A stretch of 32,470 bases of DNA from SIG440 sp045648175 (GCA_045648175.1 JAZRNN010000009.1:1-32470), one strand, 5' to 3'; positions 8,799-17,847 are shown, counted from the first letter of the stretch. Numbers and translations are program-made. The notes: generated by a model from the letters alone, not told the origin.

Positions 8799-9422
8799 AT
8801 GCATTACATAAATAAAACACGTTTTTTTGCATTATTTATCACTCTTACACTTTTATTCACCATTATTTTGTCCTATGCAAAGTCTGCAGGTGCAGATATT
8901 TCAAATTCAGTTGTCCGACTGCACATTGTTGCAAACAGCAATTCTGCCAGTGACCAAAAGTTAAAACTTCAGGTTCGTGACCGCATCTTGCGTGACACAT
9001 CCCATATTTTCAATCAGTCATTAAATTGCAATCAGGCACTCAAGCTTGCACGTGAAAATACCGACTATATCAAATCTATTGCAAAAGATGAAATTCTGCG
9101 TGCAGGCTTTGATTATGATGTATCAATTAATGTGGGTGAAACCAACTTTCCCACCAAGGTTTACGAAAATATTGCTTTGCCAAAAGGTAAATACAATGCC
9201 GTAAACATTCGTATAGGCAATTCACAAGGTGAAAACTGGTGGTGCGTTATGTACCCGCCACTTTGCTTTACCGACGGAATTGTAAGAATGCCCGATGATA
9301 CCAAAAAACAGCTTAAAGAAAGTCTTTCACCTTCTGATTATAAACTTATAACCCAAAGCTCTGAATCAGTCTCTGTTGAAATAAAATTCAAGCTGGTTGA
9401 AATATTTCAAAACCTATTCTAA
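8799..9422 (+). CDS. spoIIR: Stage II sporulation protein R
   Basis: Forespore-secreted signalling protein that triggers SpoIIGA to process pro-sigma-E in the mother cell. 207 residues from ATG 8799, chosen over the longer frame at 8727 because AAAGGA sits 8-9 bases upstream and the protein then begins with a basic N-terminus (MHYINKTRFF) and a hydrophobic secretion segment. Family hallmarks are VVRLHIVANSNSASDQKLKLQVRD, NVGETNFPTKVYENIALPKGKYNAV and the conserved ENWWCVMYPPLCF. It is the only plus-strand gene between ddl and the secA operon. Its stop lies inside the 3' end of convergent tsaD (9-base overlap), leaving no room for a separate terminator. Confidence 0.94.
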   Translation: MHYINKTRFFALFITLTLLFTIILSYAKSAGADISNSVVRLHIVANSNSASDQKLKLQVRDRILRDTSHIFNQSLNCNQALKLARENTDYIKSIAKDEILRAGFDYDVSINVGETNFPTKVYENIALPKGKYNAVNIRIGNSQGENWWCVMYPPLCFTDGIVRMPDDTKKQLKESLSPSDYKLITQSSESVSVEIKFKLVEIFQNLF

Positions 9423-10418
9423 TGGTAGATTTGCCACAGCGTTAAGTGACATATCAGCAAGCACTCCTGCCTGATACTCATAGTATGCTGCACAGCCAAT
9501 CATCGCTGCATTATCTGTACAAAGAGTAAGCGAAGGGCAAGCAAAAGTCATATCGCTTTTTTCAGCCAAAGCCTCTACCCTTTCGCGCAGGGCCTTGTTT
9601 GCCGCAACACCGCCCGCAAGGGCGATTTGTGTTACGTCATATTTCTTTGCACATTCTATAAGATGTCGGCTGAGTACATCTGTAACTGCCTCCTGAAAGG
9701 ATGCCGCAACATCCGGCTTGTTTATCTCAATTCCCTTTTGCTCTGCATTGTGAATGTAATTGATAACCGCAGTTTTAACTCCGCTAAAACTAAAATCAAA
9801 TCCGTCATCACCCATATTCACACGTGGAAACTTTATCGCATCAGCTCTGCCCTCAAGTGCACATTTCTGAATAGCAGGCCCCCCGGGATATCCAAGCCCA
9901 AGAACTCTTGAAACCTTATCAAAGGCTTCGCCTGCTGCATCGTCATTGGTTTTTGCAAGAACCTGATAAGTATTATAATCCTTGACATATACTATATGAC
10001 TATGTCCGCCTGATGCCACAAGGCAAATAAAAGGTGGCTTGAAATCAGGATTTTCAATATAATTGGCACAAATATGACCCTTTATGTGATGAACAGGGAT
10101 AAGCGGTTTTTTTGACATAAAGCTTAGCCCCTTTGCAGTTGAAACACCTACAAGAAGTGCACCCACAAGCCCCGGGCCATAGGTCACTGCAATAGCATCC
10201 ACATCATCTAAAGTCATATTACAATCAGTCAAAGCTTTATCCACTACATCGCTTATATTTTCAATATGTTTGCGGGACGCAACCTCAGGAACAACACCAC
10301 CAAAGGTTTTATGCAGCTCAATCTGTGTGTTTATCACATTTGAAAGCACCCTGCATCCATCTTCAACAACCGCTGCAGCTGTTTCATCACAGGAGCTTTC
10401 AATTGCAAGTATCTTCAT
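9414..10418 (-). CDS. tsaD: tRNA N6-threonylcarbamoyladenosine synthase subunit TsaD
   Basis: Catalytic subunit (Kae1/TsaD, ASKHA fold) that transfers threonylcarbamoyl from TC-AMP to A37 of ANN-decoding tRNAs, normally with TsaB and TsaE. 334 residues, normal length. Visible: LAIESSCDETAAAVV at the N-terminus, the metal-binding HxxxH in VHHIKGHICAN, VASGGHSHIV, FSFSGVKTAV and AGGVAANKALRE. ATG 10418 overlaps the rimI stop by 4 bases (translational coupling). The Sua5-domain gene that makes TC-AMP is two genes upstream in the same operon. tsaB and tsaE are not in this window and must be encoded elsewhere if the pathway is complete. Confidence 0.97.
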   Translation of the reverse strand: MKILAIESSCDETAAAVVEDGCRVLSNVINTQIELHKTFGGVVPEVASRKHIENISDVVDKALTDCNMTLDDVDAIAVTYGPGLVGALLVGVSTAKGLSFMSKKPLIPVHHIKGHICANYIENPDFKPPFICLVASGGHSHIVYVKDYNTYQVLAKTNDDAAGEAFDKVSRVLGLGYPGGPAIQKCALEGRADAIKFPRVNMGDDGFDFSFSGVKTAVINYIHNAEQKGIEINKPDVAASFQEAVTDVLSRHLIECAKKYDVTQIALAGGVAANKALRERVEALAEKSDMTFACPSLTLCTDNAAMIGCAAYYEYQAGVLADMSLNAVANLPLE

Positions 10419-10864
10419 AGTCCTTCCTCCATTAAAACCTTTTTCATTACTATGCCATCTTCTTTTCCGTCATAATATCCTTTTCGCACGGCAATTTCCA
10501 TATATCCCAGCTTTTTATAAAGCTCACGGGCAGGAACATTGCCTACTCTTACTTCTAAATTAATTTCAAATATACTTTCATCTATACATTTCTTTTCAAG
10601 TTCGGCAAGCAAATTTTTTGCAATACCACATCGCCTGTATTCCTTAAGAACGCCGACATTCATTATGTCTGCACAGCCACAAATATTCCAAAGACCTGCA
10701 TAACCAAGAACTTTGCCGTCTTTCTCTGCCACAATATATGTGGCTATTTTATTTTCAAGTTCTTTTTTAAAGGTGCATCTTCCGTATCCCGAATTAAAAC
10801 ACTCTTCTTCAACCGCCACAAGCCCATCAAGATGACAGGGATTCATAAGTACATAGTTTATCAT
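10415..10864 (-). CDS. rimI: Ribosomal protein S18-alanine N-acetyltransferase (RimI-type GNAT)
   Basis: 149-residue single-domain GNAT acetyltransferase. The acetyl-CoA-binding loop is present as EYRRCGIAKNLL (motif A, R/QxxGxA form), preceded by the beta4 strand IMNVGVLK, and the C-terminal RimI-like pattern is LEVRVGNVPARELYKKLGYMEIAVRKGYYDG, including the conserved RxxNxxAxxLYxxxGF-type motif. RimI proteins acetylate the N-terminus of ribosomal protein S18. The setting between Sua5 and tsaD, with 4-base overlaps on both sides, is the common Firmicutes arrangement and supports the call. The N-terminal part (EECFNSGYGRCTFKKEL) is slightly atypical, so a different protein target is possible. 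Confidence 0.87.
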   Translation of the reverse strand: MINYVLMNPCHLDGLVAVEEECFNSGYGRCTFKKELENKIATYIVAEKDGKVLGYAGLWNICGCADIMNVGVLKEYRRCGIAKNLLAELEKKCIDESIFEINLEVRVGNVPARELYKKLGYMEIAVRKGYYDGKEDGIVMKKVLMEEGL

Positions 10865-12285
10865 ACTTTTATCTTCTCAATCAAATTTTTTATTTCTTCT
10901 GCACATTTTTCGTAAATCTCGGCATTGCCGCCGTAGGGGTCTGCCACATTGCCACATTCACCTGCGGCTTCCTTAAGGGTGTATACCTTTTTGTCATCAG
11001 GTAAAGCCCACTTATGTTCAAGCGTCATTGTAAGTACGAGGTCCGCAGATTCAAACATATCCAATGTGGTTTGCTGAGGAATGTGATTTGAAATATCTAC
11101 GTCTAAGCGGCTTGCCGCATCAATAGCATATTTTTCTGCCCCTGTTACTGATGTAACACAAAGCCCTGCGGATGATGCCACTCCATTTTGCCCCAAGCTA
11201 TTGAAAATACCTTCTGCCATAGGGCTTCTGCATGTATTACCCGTACACACAAAAAGTACAGATTTCGCGGTTTCAGCATCAAGAAATCTTCCTGCCGCCG
11301 CCTTATACAATCTATTTTTAACCGCTCTCCAAAGACCATTGTCAGGAATTTCGGGTGCGTATACTTCCTTTACTCCCAGTCTGTCGCACTCTCTCAAACA
11401 GTCAAACAAACGATTTGCCGCATCCTCAGGAGAGTTCATTGACCCAAGCGACAGAACCTCGGCACATTCAGGTAACATTCCCCTCATCTCATCAAAAGCA
11501 ATAACGGCAACTTTTGCAAATACACATCGTTTTGCAACAAATTGTGCAACATTCTCAACAGTTCCTTTTAAAATATACACTGCAGCTTTCGGTGAATAAT
11601 GCTTATATTTCATTCCCGGAGCTTTAGGGATATCATCCTTTTTCAGTTCGCTACTGATAAGAACTTCGCCTAAAACCTCCCGAAGTTGTTCAACCGAAAC
11701 ACCTCCCGGTCTTAAAACCGTGGGATTTTCAGATGTCAAGTCAATTACTGTGGACTCAACGCCAACCTTGCATTCTCCCCCCCTTATTATCCCCGCAACT
11801 CTGCCGTCCATATCCTCAAACACATGTTTAAAGGATGTGGGGCTAGGTTTACCTGAAATATTGGCACTTGGTGCCGCAACGGGAACACCGCACTCCGCAA
11901 TAAAATTTCTTGCAACTTCATTTTCAGGAAGGCGTATGCCAACTGTATCAAGTCCTGCCGATACTGTATCAGGGACGCAAGGCTTCTTTTTTAAAATAAT
12001 TGTTAAAGGACCGGGCCAGAATTTTTCTGCAATCATCACCGCAGATTGTGGGATTTCCTCTGCCAATGTATCCATATCCTCTGCCTTTGAAATATGAACA
12101 ATCAGCGGATTGTCAGAAGGTCTGCCCTTTGCCTTGAATATTTTCTCAACCGCCGCAGATTCAAGAGCATTTGCACCAAGACCGTAAACCGTTTCGGTTG
12201 GAAAAATCACAGTTTCGCCATTTTGTATAAGCTGTGCCGCAGCCTTCAAATCTTCAGTTGTATTTTCAAAAATTCTTGTTTCCAT
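10861..12285 (-). CDS. Fusion: Sua5-type threonylcarbamoyl-AMP synthase + LMW phosphatase (YwlE-like) domain
   Basis: 474-residue two-enzyme fusion. Residues about 1-330 are a full Sua5: the YrdC core (IFPTETVYGLGANAL, KGRPSDNPLIVHI, VAAPSANISGKPSPT, ESTVIDLTSENPTVLRPG) and a Sua5 C-terminal domain (APGMKYKHYSPKAAVYIL). It makes threonylcarbamoyl-AMP for tsaD, encoded downstream. Residues 342-474 are a complete low-molecular-weight phosphatase: the CX5R loop VCTGNTCRSPMAEG (Cys347, Arg353) and the general acid Asp449 in ADPYGGNAEIYE. Threonine 351 in the loop, where tyrosine phosphatases usually have isoleucine or leucine, matches the protein-arginine phosphatase YwlE. The two families are usually adjacent separate genes in Firmicutes. 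The reading frame is continuous with no internal ribosome site obvious at the junction. AGAGG lies 9 bases before ATG 12285. Confidence 0.92.
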   Translation of the reverse strand: METRIFENTTEDLKAAAQLIQNGETVIFPTETVYGLGANALESAAVEKIFKAKGRPSDNPLIVHISKAEDMDTLAEEIPQSAVMIAEKFWPGPLTIILKKKPCVPDTVSAGLDTVGIRLPENEVARNFIAECGVPVAAPSANISGKPSPTSFKHVFEDMDGRVAGIIRGGECKVGVESTVIDLTSENPTVLRPGGVSVEQLREVLGEVLISSELKKDDIPKAPGMKYKHYSPKAAVYILKGTVENVAQFVAKRCVFAKVAVIAFDEMRGMLPECAEVLSLGSMNSPEDAANRLFDCLRECDRLGVKEVYAPEIPDNGLWRAVKNRLYKAAAGRFLDAETAKSVLFVCTGNTCRSPMAEGIFNSLGQNGVASSAGLCVTSVTGAEKYAIDAASRLDVDISNHIPQQTTLDMFESADLVLTMTLEHKWALPDDKKVYTLKEAAGECGNVADPYGGNAEIYEKCAEEIKNLIEKIKV

Positions 12286-12354
12286 AGAAACAAAACCTCT
12301 TTTTCGTGAATTAGAGTCTATCGTTTTTGTATATTAGTTTAAACCATATGATGC

Positions 12355-13434
12355 TTAGTTATCTGCACCCTGAAGCTTCAGCTTTTCACTCTGGTCGGTG
12401 GTGATAAGTGCATCAATGATTTCGTCAATGTCACCGTTCATAATAGCTTCGATTTTATATAATGTAAGACCTATTCTGTGGTCAGAAACACGTCCCTGAG
12501 GGAAGTTGTATGTTCGTATTCTTTCACTTCTGTCGCCTGTGCCTACCTGACTCTTGCGGTCTGCGGCAATGGCTTCCTGTTGTTTCTGAAGCTCCGCCTC
12601 GTAAAGTCTTGAACGCAGAACCTTCATCGCCTTATCCTTGTTTTTGTGCTGCGAACGCTCGTCCTGACACTCAACAATCACACCTGTAGGAATATGAGTG
12701 ATACGAATTGCAGACTCGGTTTTGTTAACGTGCTGACCACCTGCACCGCTTGCACGATAAGTATCAATCTGAAGGTCGGCCGGGTTAATCTCAAAGTCAA
12801 CCTCCTCTGCCTCGGGAAGAACAGCAACCGTAACAGTTGATGTATGAATTCTGCCCTGAGATTCTGTCTCGGGAACACGCTGTACACGGTGAACACCGCT
12901 TTCGTACTTAAGACGGCTGTATGCACCCTGACCCTCAATCATAAACGAAACTTCCTTAATACCACCGATACCGATTTCGCTGAGGTTCATAAGTTCTGTC
13001 TTCCAGCGTTTTGATTCAGCATACATTGAGTACATTCTGTAAAGGTCTGCCGCAAAGAGTGCCGCCTCGTCACCGCCTGCACCGCCTCGAATTTCAACAA
13101 TAACATTTTTGTCATCGTTGGGGTCTTTGGGAAGAAGAAGAATTTTAAGTTCATCTTCGATACGTTCGATATTCGCCTTTGCCTCAGAAATCTCATCCTG
13201 AAGCATATCCTTAAAATCCTTATCTGTTTCGGGATCGTCAATCATTTCTTTTGCATCCTCGATGGTGTTCATATTCGCTTTATATTCCTTATACTTTTCC
13301 ACAATGGGAGTCATATCCGAATGTTCCTTGCACAGCTTACGCCAGTTGTCCATATCTGCCATAACTGCAGGATCGCTGATTTTTGCAGCAAGCTCTTCGT
13401 GCTGTTTTTCTATAAATGATAATTTTTCAAACAT
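12355..13434 (-). CDS. prfA: Peptide chain release factor 1 (RF1)
   Basis: Reads UAA and UAG and triggers peptide release. 359 residues. The GGQ motif is in RASGAGGQHVNKTESAIRITH. The tripeptide recognition site is P-E-T in RVPETESQGRIHTS, the PxT form that marks RF1 (RF2 has SPF). The N-terminal helical domain starts MFEKLSFIEKQHEELAAKISDP. A GAGAGGA site precedes ATG 13434, and the gene begins 14 bases after the prfB stop, so both release factors appear to be made from one transcript. prmC, the GGQ methyltransferase often beside prfA, is not here. Confidence 0.96.
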   Translation of the reverse strand: MFEKLSFIEKQHEELAAKISDPAVMADMDNWRKLCKEHSDMTPIVEKYKEYKANMNTIEDAKEMIDDPETDKDFKDMLQDEISEAKANIERIEDELKILLLPKDPNDDKNVIVEIRGGAGGDEAALFAADLYRMYSMYAESKRWKTELMNLSEIGIGGIKEVSFMIEGQGAYSRLKYESGVHRVQRVPETESQGRIHTSTVTVAVLPEAEEVDFEINPADLQIDTYRASGAGGQHVNKTESAIRITHIPTGVIVECQDERSQHKNKDKAMKVLRSRLYEAELQKQQEAIAADRKSQVGTGDRSERIRTYNFPQGRVSDHRIGLTLYKIEAIMNGDIDEIIDALITTDQSEKLKLQGADN

Positions 13435-13448
13435 AATCTCTATCCTCT

Positions 13449-14568
13449 CTATTTTTCAAGCTCGCCACGTGACAAAGCTGTAAGATATGCATCAATAAAT
13501 CCGTCAAGGTCGCCGTCCATAACCGAACCTGTATTACCGGTTTCAAAGTTTGTTCTGTGGTCTTTTACCATACTGTACGGGTGGAACACATATGAACGAA
13601 TCTGACTGCCCCAGCCGATTTCCATCTGTACGCCTTTTAAGTCCTCAATTTTTTCCTTCTGCTCACGTTCAGCAATTTCAACCAGCTTGGATTTCAGCAT
13701 TTTCATCGCTGTCTCACGGTTTTTATGCTGCGAACGTTCGTTCTGACAGGTTACGATAACACCTGTGGGAAGGTGAGTTATACGGATTGCCGACTCGGTT
13801 TTGTTGACGTGCTGACCGCCCGCACCGCTGGCGCGATAGGTATCAACCTTCAAATTCTCGGGGTTAATATTTATCTCGATATCGTCATCAATTTCGGGCA
13901 TAACATCAAGCGATGCAAACGAAGTATGGCGTCTGCCCGACGAATCAAATGGGGATATACGAACCAAACGATGTACACCCTTTTCGCACTTGGCATAACC
14001 GTATGCATTCACACCCTCTATTTGGAAGGTAACACTCTTTATACCTGCTTCTTCTCCGTCAAGAAAGTCAAGGGTTTCAACCTTGAAACCACGGCGTTCT
14101 GCCCAGCGTGTATACATACGGTAAAGCATCTCACACCAGTCCTGAGCCTCTGTTCCGCCTGCACCTGCGTGAAGGGTAAGGATTGCATTGTTGCCGTCAT
14201 ACTTGCCTGAAAGCAAGGTTTCAAGCTTCATAGAGCTTAAGTTTTCGGAAAGTTCCTTAAAGCCTTCCTTTACCTCATCAAGAACGCTTGCGTCACCCTC
14301 TTCAATAGCAAGTGCCACAAGGGTTGTCAAATCGTCCCACGCACCATATAGTGCATCATATCTTTCAACCTTGTTCTTTAATCCTTTTATTCTTTGCAAA
14401 ACCTTGCCTGCGGCATCCATATCGCCGTAGAAATCAGGTTCCATTGTTTTTGTATCAAGTTCTGAGATTTCTTCCATCGTTTTTTCAATGTTAAAGTGAA
14501 TCCCTCAAATCTGTAATATCTTTCTTCATTCCGTCAAGCTCCAGCTTGTATTCATCGAACTCTATCAC
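13449..14568 (-). CDS. prfB: Peptide chain release factor 2 (RF2), expressed through +1 programmed frameshift
   Basis: RF2 reads UAA and UGA. The zero frame starts at GTG 14568 (AAAGGA 9 bases upstream; an in-frame TAA further upstream excludes longer starts) and encodes 25 residues, MIEFDEYKLELDGMKKD to DSL, then meets TAA at 14491-14493. A +1 slip at CTT-TAA-C continues as NIEKTMEEISELDTKTMEPDF to the end, giving 372 residues, the usual RF2 length. The SPF recognition tripeptide is present in RISPFDSSGRRHTS and the GGQ motif in RASGAGGQHVNKTE. The gene sits between secA and prfA; secA-prfB is a conserved Firmicutes pair. Its own stop is TAG, read by RF1 only. An annotation without the frameshift would start at ATG 14477 and miss the N-terminus. 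Confidence 0.95.
14490..14505 (-). promoter_or_regulatory. RF2 programmed +1 frameshift site, CTT TAA C type
   Basis: Minus strand: internal Shine-Dalgarno-like AGGGA (14501-14505), a 4-base spacer, the slip codon CTT (14494-14496), stop TAA (14491-14493), then C (14490). When termination is slow, tRNA-Leu slips forward one base and RF2 synthesis continues, which is the known autoregulation of prfB. Most bacteria use UGA here; UAA is the rarer CUU-URA-C variant. Confidence 0.93.
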
Positions 14569-14596
14569 ATTTTCACATCCTTTAAAGATATTTTAT

Positions 14597-17353
14597 TTAC
14601 TGTTCGTTTTTACCAAGACAGCATTGCTTATATTTTTTGCCGCTGCCGCAGGGACAGGGGTCGTTTCTGCCAACCTTTTCACCTTTGACAACAGGCTTTT
14701 TCTGTAATGTCCCGTCACCGCCGTGATTTTCTGCAGTCTGCTTTGCAACCTGCTTGCGCTCGATACTTGCCCCGGGGCGTACATGGAAAAGACCTGTCAC
14801 AGTTTCTTCCTTGATTGAGGCAATCATTTCATCAAACATATCCATTGCCTCAAACTTATATTCAATAACCGGGTCACGCTGAGCATATGCACGAAGCGAA
14901 ATTCCCTGACGAAGCTGTTCCATACTGTCGATATGGTCCATCCACTTTGCATCAACTGTGCGAAGAAGAATTATACGTTCTACCTCACGGATTGCATCGC
15001 CAAACAATTCTTCCTGCATAGCATATTTTGCCAAAACCTTTTCCATCAAATCGTCGGTGAGTGAATCAACTGTCATACGGTCAATTTCGATTTCTTCAAA
15101 TTCAAGGTCACCGTGTTCAAACTTACCAAAAACAGCCGTCATTCTGTCACGGATTGTATCCCACATCCAGTCTTCTGCGTGGGGTGTACCGCCCGTATTC
15201 ATTGAAATAATTTCACCAATAACACCGCGCATCATCTTTTCAACAGTTGCCTTTAAATCAACCCCGTCAAGAACATCATTGCGCTGTTTATAAATCATTT
15301 CACGTTGCTGATTGTTGACATCGTCATAGCTTAGCACGTGTTTTCTTATATCAAAATTGCGGCCCTCAACCCTTGCCTGAGCAACCTCAAGTGTGTTTGA
15401 AAACAGCTTGCTGTCAATTGCCTCATCATCGCCAAAGCCCGTGATTTCCATAATTCTGCTTATTCTCTCAGCGGCAAACAAACGCATCAGGTCATCTTCA
15501 AGTGAAAGGAAAAATCTTGATTTTCCCGCATCACCCTGACGTCCCGCACGGCCACGAAGCTGATTGTCAATTCTGCGACTTTCGTGACGTTCAGTACCGA
15601 TAATATACAAGCCACCCGCCTCAAGAACCTTTTTCTGCTCGGGCTCGATTTCGGCCTTGTATTTATCGTTAAGTTCTTTAAATGTAGCTCTTGCATTTAG
15701 GATTTCAGCATCATCTGTTTCAGCAAAGCCTGTTGCCTGAACAATCAGTTCGGGAGTAAAGCCCATCTTTGCCATTTCGTCTTTAGCAAGAAATTCTGCA
15801 TTACCACCAAGAACAATATCGGTACCACGGCCAGCCATATTGGTTGCAATGGTAACAGCCCCTGTTTTACCTGCCTGAGCAACAATCTCGGCTTCCTTCT
15901 CGTGCATTTTAGCGTTTAATACATTATGTTTTATACCCTTACGCTTCAGCATACCGCTGAGCTTTTCGGACTTCTCTATTGAAACTGTACCAATAAGCAC
16001 CGGTTGACCCTTGGCATGTGCCTTTTCAACCTCAGCAATTACCGCATTATACTTTGCATTTTCGGTTTTATAAATTATATCAGGTAAATCCTGACGAATA
16101 AGCGGTTTATTGGTTGGAATAACCACCACATCAAGACCATATATTTCACGGAATTCTGTTTCTTCGGTCAAAGCAGTACCTGTCATACCTGCCATCTTAT
16201 CATAAAGACGGAAGAAATTCTGGAAGGTGATTGTTGCAAGAGTTTTGCTCTCGTTTTCAACCGTCACGCCTTCCTTTGCCTCAATTGCCTGATGAAGACC
16301 GTCGCTGTAACGACGACCAAACATAAGACGGCCTGTGAACTCATCAACAATTATAACCTGACCATCCTTTACAACATAATCTCTGTCACGTTTCATAATG
16401 CCATTTGCTTTGATTGCCTGATTTACGTGATGCGAAATTGTTGCATTTTCAGGGTCGGTAAGATTTTCTATTCCAAATGCCGCCTCAACCTTCTTTACAC
16501 CCTCTGGTGTAAGGGTTGCAGTTTTTGCCTTTTCGTCAATAACATAATCAACATCAACAAAAACCTCTTCGTCCTCGGCTTTGCTGTCAGTTTCAACGAC
16601 AGTGCGTGATTTAAGAGTCCGTGCAAAAATATTTGCCTGCTCGTAAAGTGCGGTAGACTTATCGCCCACACCCGAAATTATAAGGGGCGTTCTTGCCTCA
16701 TCAACCAGGATGCTGTCAACCTCATCAACTATTGCATAGCTGTGTCCGCGCTGAACCTTGTTCTCCTTATAAATAACCATATTATCACGCAGATAGTCAA
16801 AGCCCATCTCGTTGTTAGTTCCATAAGTAATATCTGCCGCATACGCCTCGCGACGCTGGACGTTGTCCTTTTCGTGAATGATAAGACCCACGCTGAGACC
16901 AAGGAAGTTATAGAGCTTTCCCATCCATTCGCTGTCACGTTTTGCAAGATAGTCATTCACTGTTACGATATGCACGCCCTTACCCGAAAGAGCATTTAAG
17001 TATGCCGGCAAAGTTGCAACCAAAGTTTTACCTTCGCCCGTTTTCATTTCAGAAATTCTGCCCTGATGCAAAACAATACCGCCGATAATCTGTACACGGA
17101 AATGTTTCATTCCCAAAACACGCCACGCTGCCTCACGGCAAACAGCAAAAGCTTCGGGCAGAATATCGTCAAGGGTTTCACCGTTTGCAAGGCGCTGTTT
17201 AAACATTTCGGTCATTTCCCTCAGCTGTGCGTCACTCTTTTTTTGCATATCAGGCTCAAGTGCCAGAACTTTATCAACTATAGGGTCAATTCGTTTTAAC
17301 TCACGTTCGCTGTATGTGCCTATAAATTTTTCAATCAGTCCTTTTAAACTCAT
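14597..17353 (-). CDS. secA: Preprotein translocase ATPase SecA
   Basis: Motor ATPase that drives proteins through SecYEG at the membrane. 918 residues, normal for a SecA with a full C-terminal linker. Seen in order: N-terminal helix MSLKGLIEKFIGTYSERELKRI, Walker A-type MKTGEGKTLVATLPAYLNAL, Walker B-type VDEVDSILVDEARTPLIISG, AGMTGTALTEETEFREIYGL, MAGRGTDIVLGG, GTERHESRRIDNQLRGRAGRQGD and SFEDDLMRLF-like SLEDDLMRLFAAERI. The zinc-binding tail is intact at about 899-911 (CPCGSGKKYKQCC). CGGAGG precedes ATG 17353. First gene of the secA-prfB-prfA-sua5-rimI-tsaD run. Confidence 0.98.
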   Translation of the reverse strand: MSLKGLIEKFIGTYSERELKRIDPIVDKVLALEPDMQKKSDAQLREMTEMFKQRLANGETLDDILPEAFAVCREAAWRVLGMKHFRVQIIGGIVLHQGRISEMKTGEGKTLVATLPAYLNALSGKGVHIVTVNDYLAKRDSEWMGKLYNFLGLSVGLIIHEKDNVQRREAYAADITYGTNNEMGFDYLRDNMVIYKENKVQRGHSYAIVDEVDSILVDEARTPLIISGVGDKSTALYEQANIFARTLKSRTVVETDSKAEDEEVFVDVDYVIDEKAKTATLTPEGVKKVEAAFGIENLTDPENATISHHVNQAIKANGIMKRDRDYVVKDGQVIIVDEFTGRLMFGRRYSDGLHQAIEAKEGVTVENESKTLATITFQNFFRLYDKMAGMTGTALTEETEFREIYGLDVVVIPTNKPLIRQDLPDIIYKTENAKYNAVIAEVEKAHAKGQPVLIGTVSIEKSEKLSGMLKRKGIKHNVLNAKMHEKEAEIVAQAGKTGAVTIATNMAGRGTDIVLGGNAEFLAKDEMAKMGFTPELIVQATGFAETDDAEILNARATFKELNDKYKAEIEPEQKKVLEAGGLYIIGTERHESRRIDNQLRGRAGRQGDAGKSRFFLSLEDDLMRLFAAERISRIMEITGFGDDEAIDSKLFSNTLEVAQARVEGRNFDIRKHVLSYDDVNNQQREMIYKQRNDVLDGVDLKATVEKMMRGVIGEIISMNTGGTPHAEDWMWDTIRDRMTAVFGKFEHGDLEFEEIEIDRMTVDSLTDDLMEKVLAKYAMQEELFGDAIREVERIILLRTVDAKWMDHIDSMEQLRQGISLRAYAQRDPVIEYKFEAMDMFDEMIASIKEETVTGLFHVRPGASIERKQVAKQTAENHGGDGTLQKKPVVKGEKVGRNDPCPCGSGKKYKQCCLGKNEQ

Positions 17354-17436
17354 TGGTTTAACCTCCGGATATAAGTAATTTCAATTATATTTAATGCATA
17401 AAGCACACAATTATACCATTGTACATAATTACCTCT

Positions 17437-17465
17437 AGTATAACACACTTTTGCCAATTACACAA
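17437..17465 (-). promoter_or_regulatory. Candidate sigma-A promoter of the secA operon
   Basis: Minus strand -35 TTGTGT (17460-17465), 17-base spacer, -10 TATACT (17437-17442), about 84 bases ahead of the secA start. The -35 matches only the first three consensus bases. The AT-rich leader between it and the gene (17354-17436) shows no strong hairpin. Confidence 0.5.
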
Positions 17466-17560
17466 GTGTTCTTTGCAAAACTTCGTGAATATTTTGGAAT
17501 AAATTTCACATATCAGACCATAATATGTAATAAAAGTAATAAATGAAAGGAATGATGTGT

Positions 17561-17845
17561 ATGTTTGCCGGCCTTTCTGCCAATATATCAACCACCTGGG
17601 ACAAGGTTATAAGCCTAAAAAACAAACCCGACCTGACTCAAGAGAAACGCATCAACGAGCTTAAATCAAATATTGAACATACAAGATGTGAAATGCAGCT
17701 TGCAATGGAGAATTTTAACAACGTGACAGAACCAAAGCTGATTGATTTTTATATCTATAAAATCCAGTCTGAACAGACAAAATATGAACAACTTATTTCT
17801 GAATATAAGGCTATTCAAGGACTTGCGCAATTACCTATTAAATAA
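17561..17845 (+). CDS. DUF2508 family (YaaL-like) small protein
   Basis: 94-residue cytoplasmic protein, helical and charged, with the DUF2508 signature in its second half: EPKLIDFYIYKIQSEQTKYEQLI (family pattern: D-x-L-I-[DE]-[YF]-YIYE(L/I)-(K/Q)-(A/S)-E-x-x-Y). The function of the family (B. subtilis YaaL) is unknown. Two in-frame ATGs lie upstream (17543, 17552), but ATG 17561 is preferred because AAAGGA (17546-17551) then has a 9-base spacer. It is isolated, divergent from secA, and ends in a bidirectional terminator. Confidence 0.8.
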   Translation: MFAGLSANISTTWDKVISLKNKPDLTQEKRINELKSNIEHTRCEMQLAMENFNNVTEPKLIDFYIYKIQSEQTKYEQLISEYKAIQGLAQLPIK

Positions 17846-17847
17846 AA

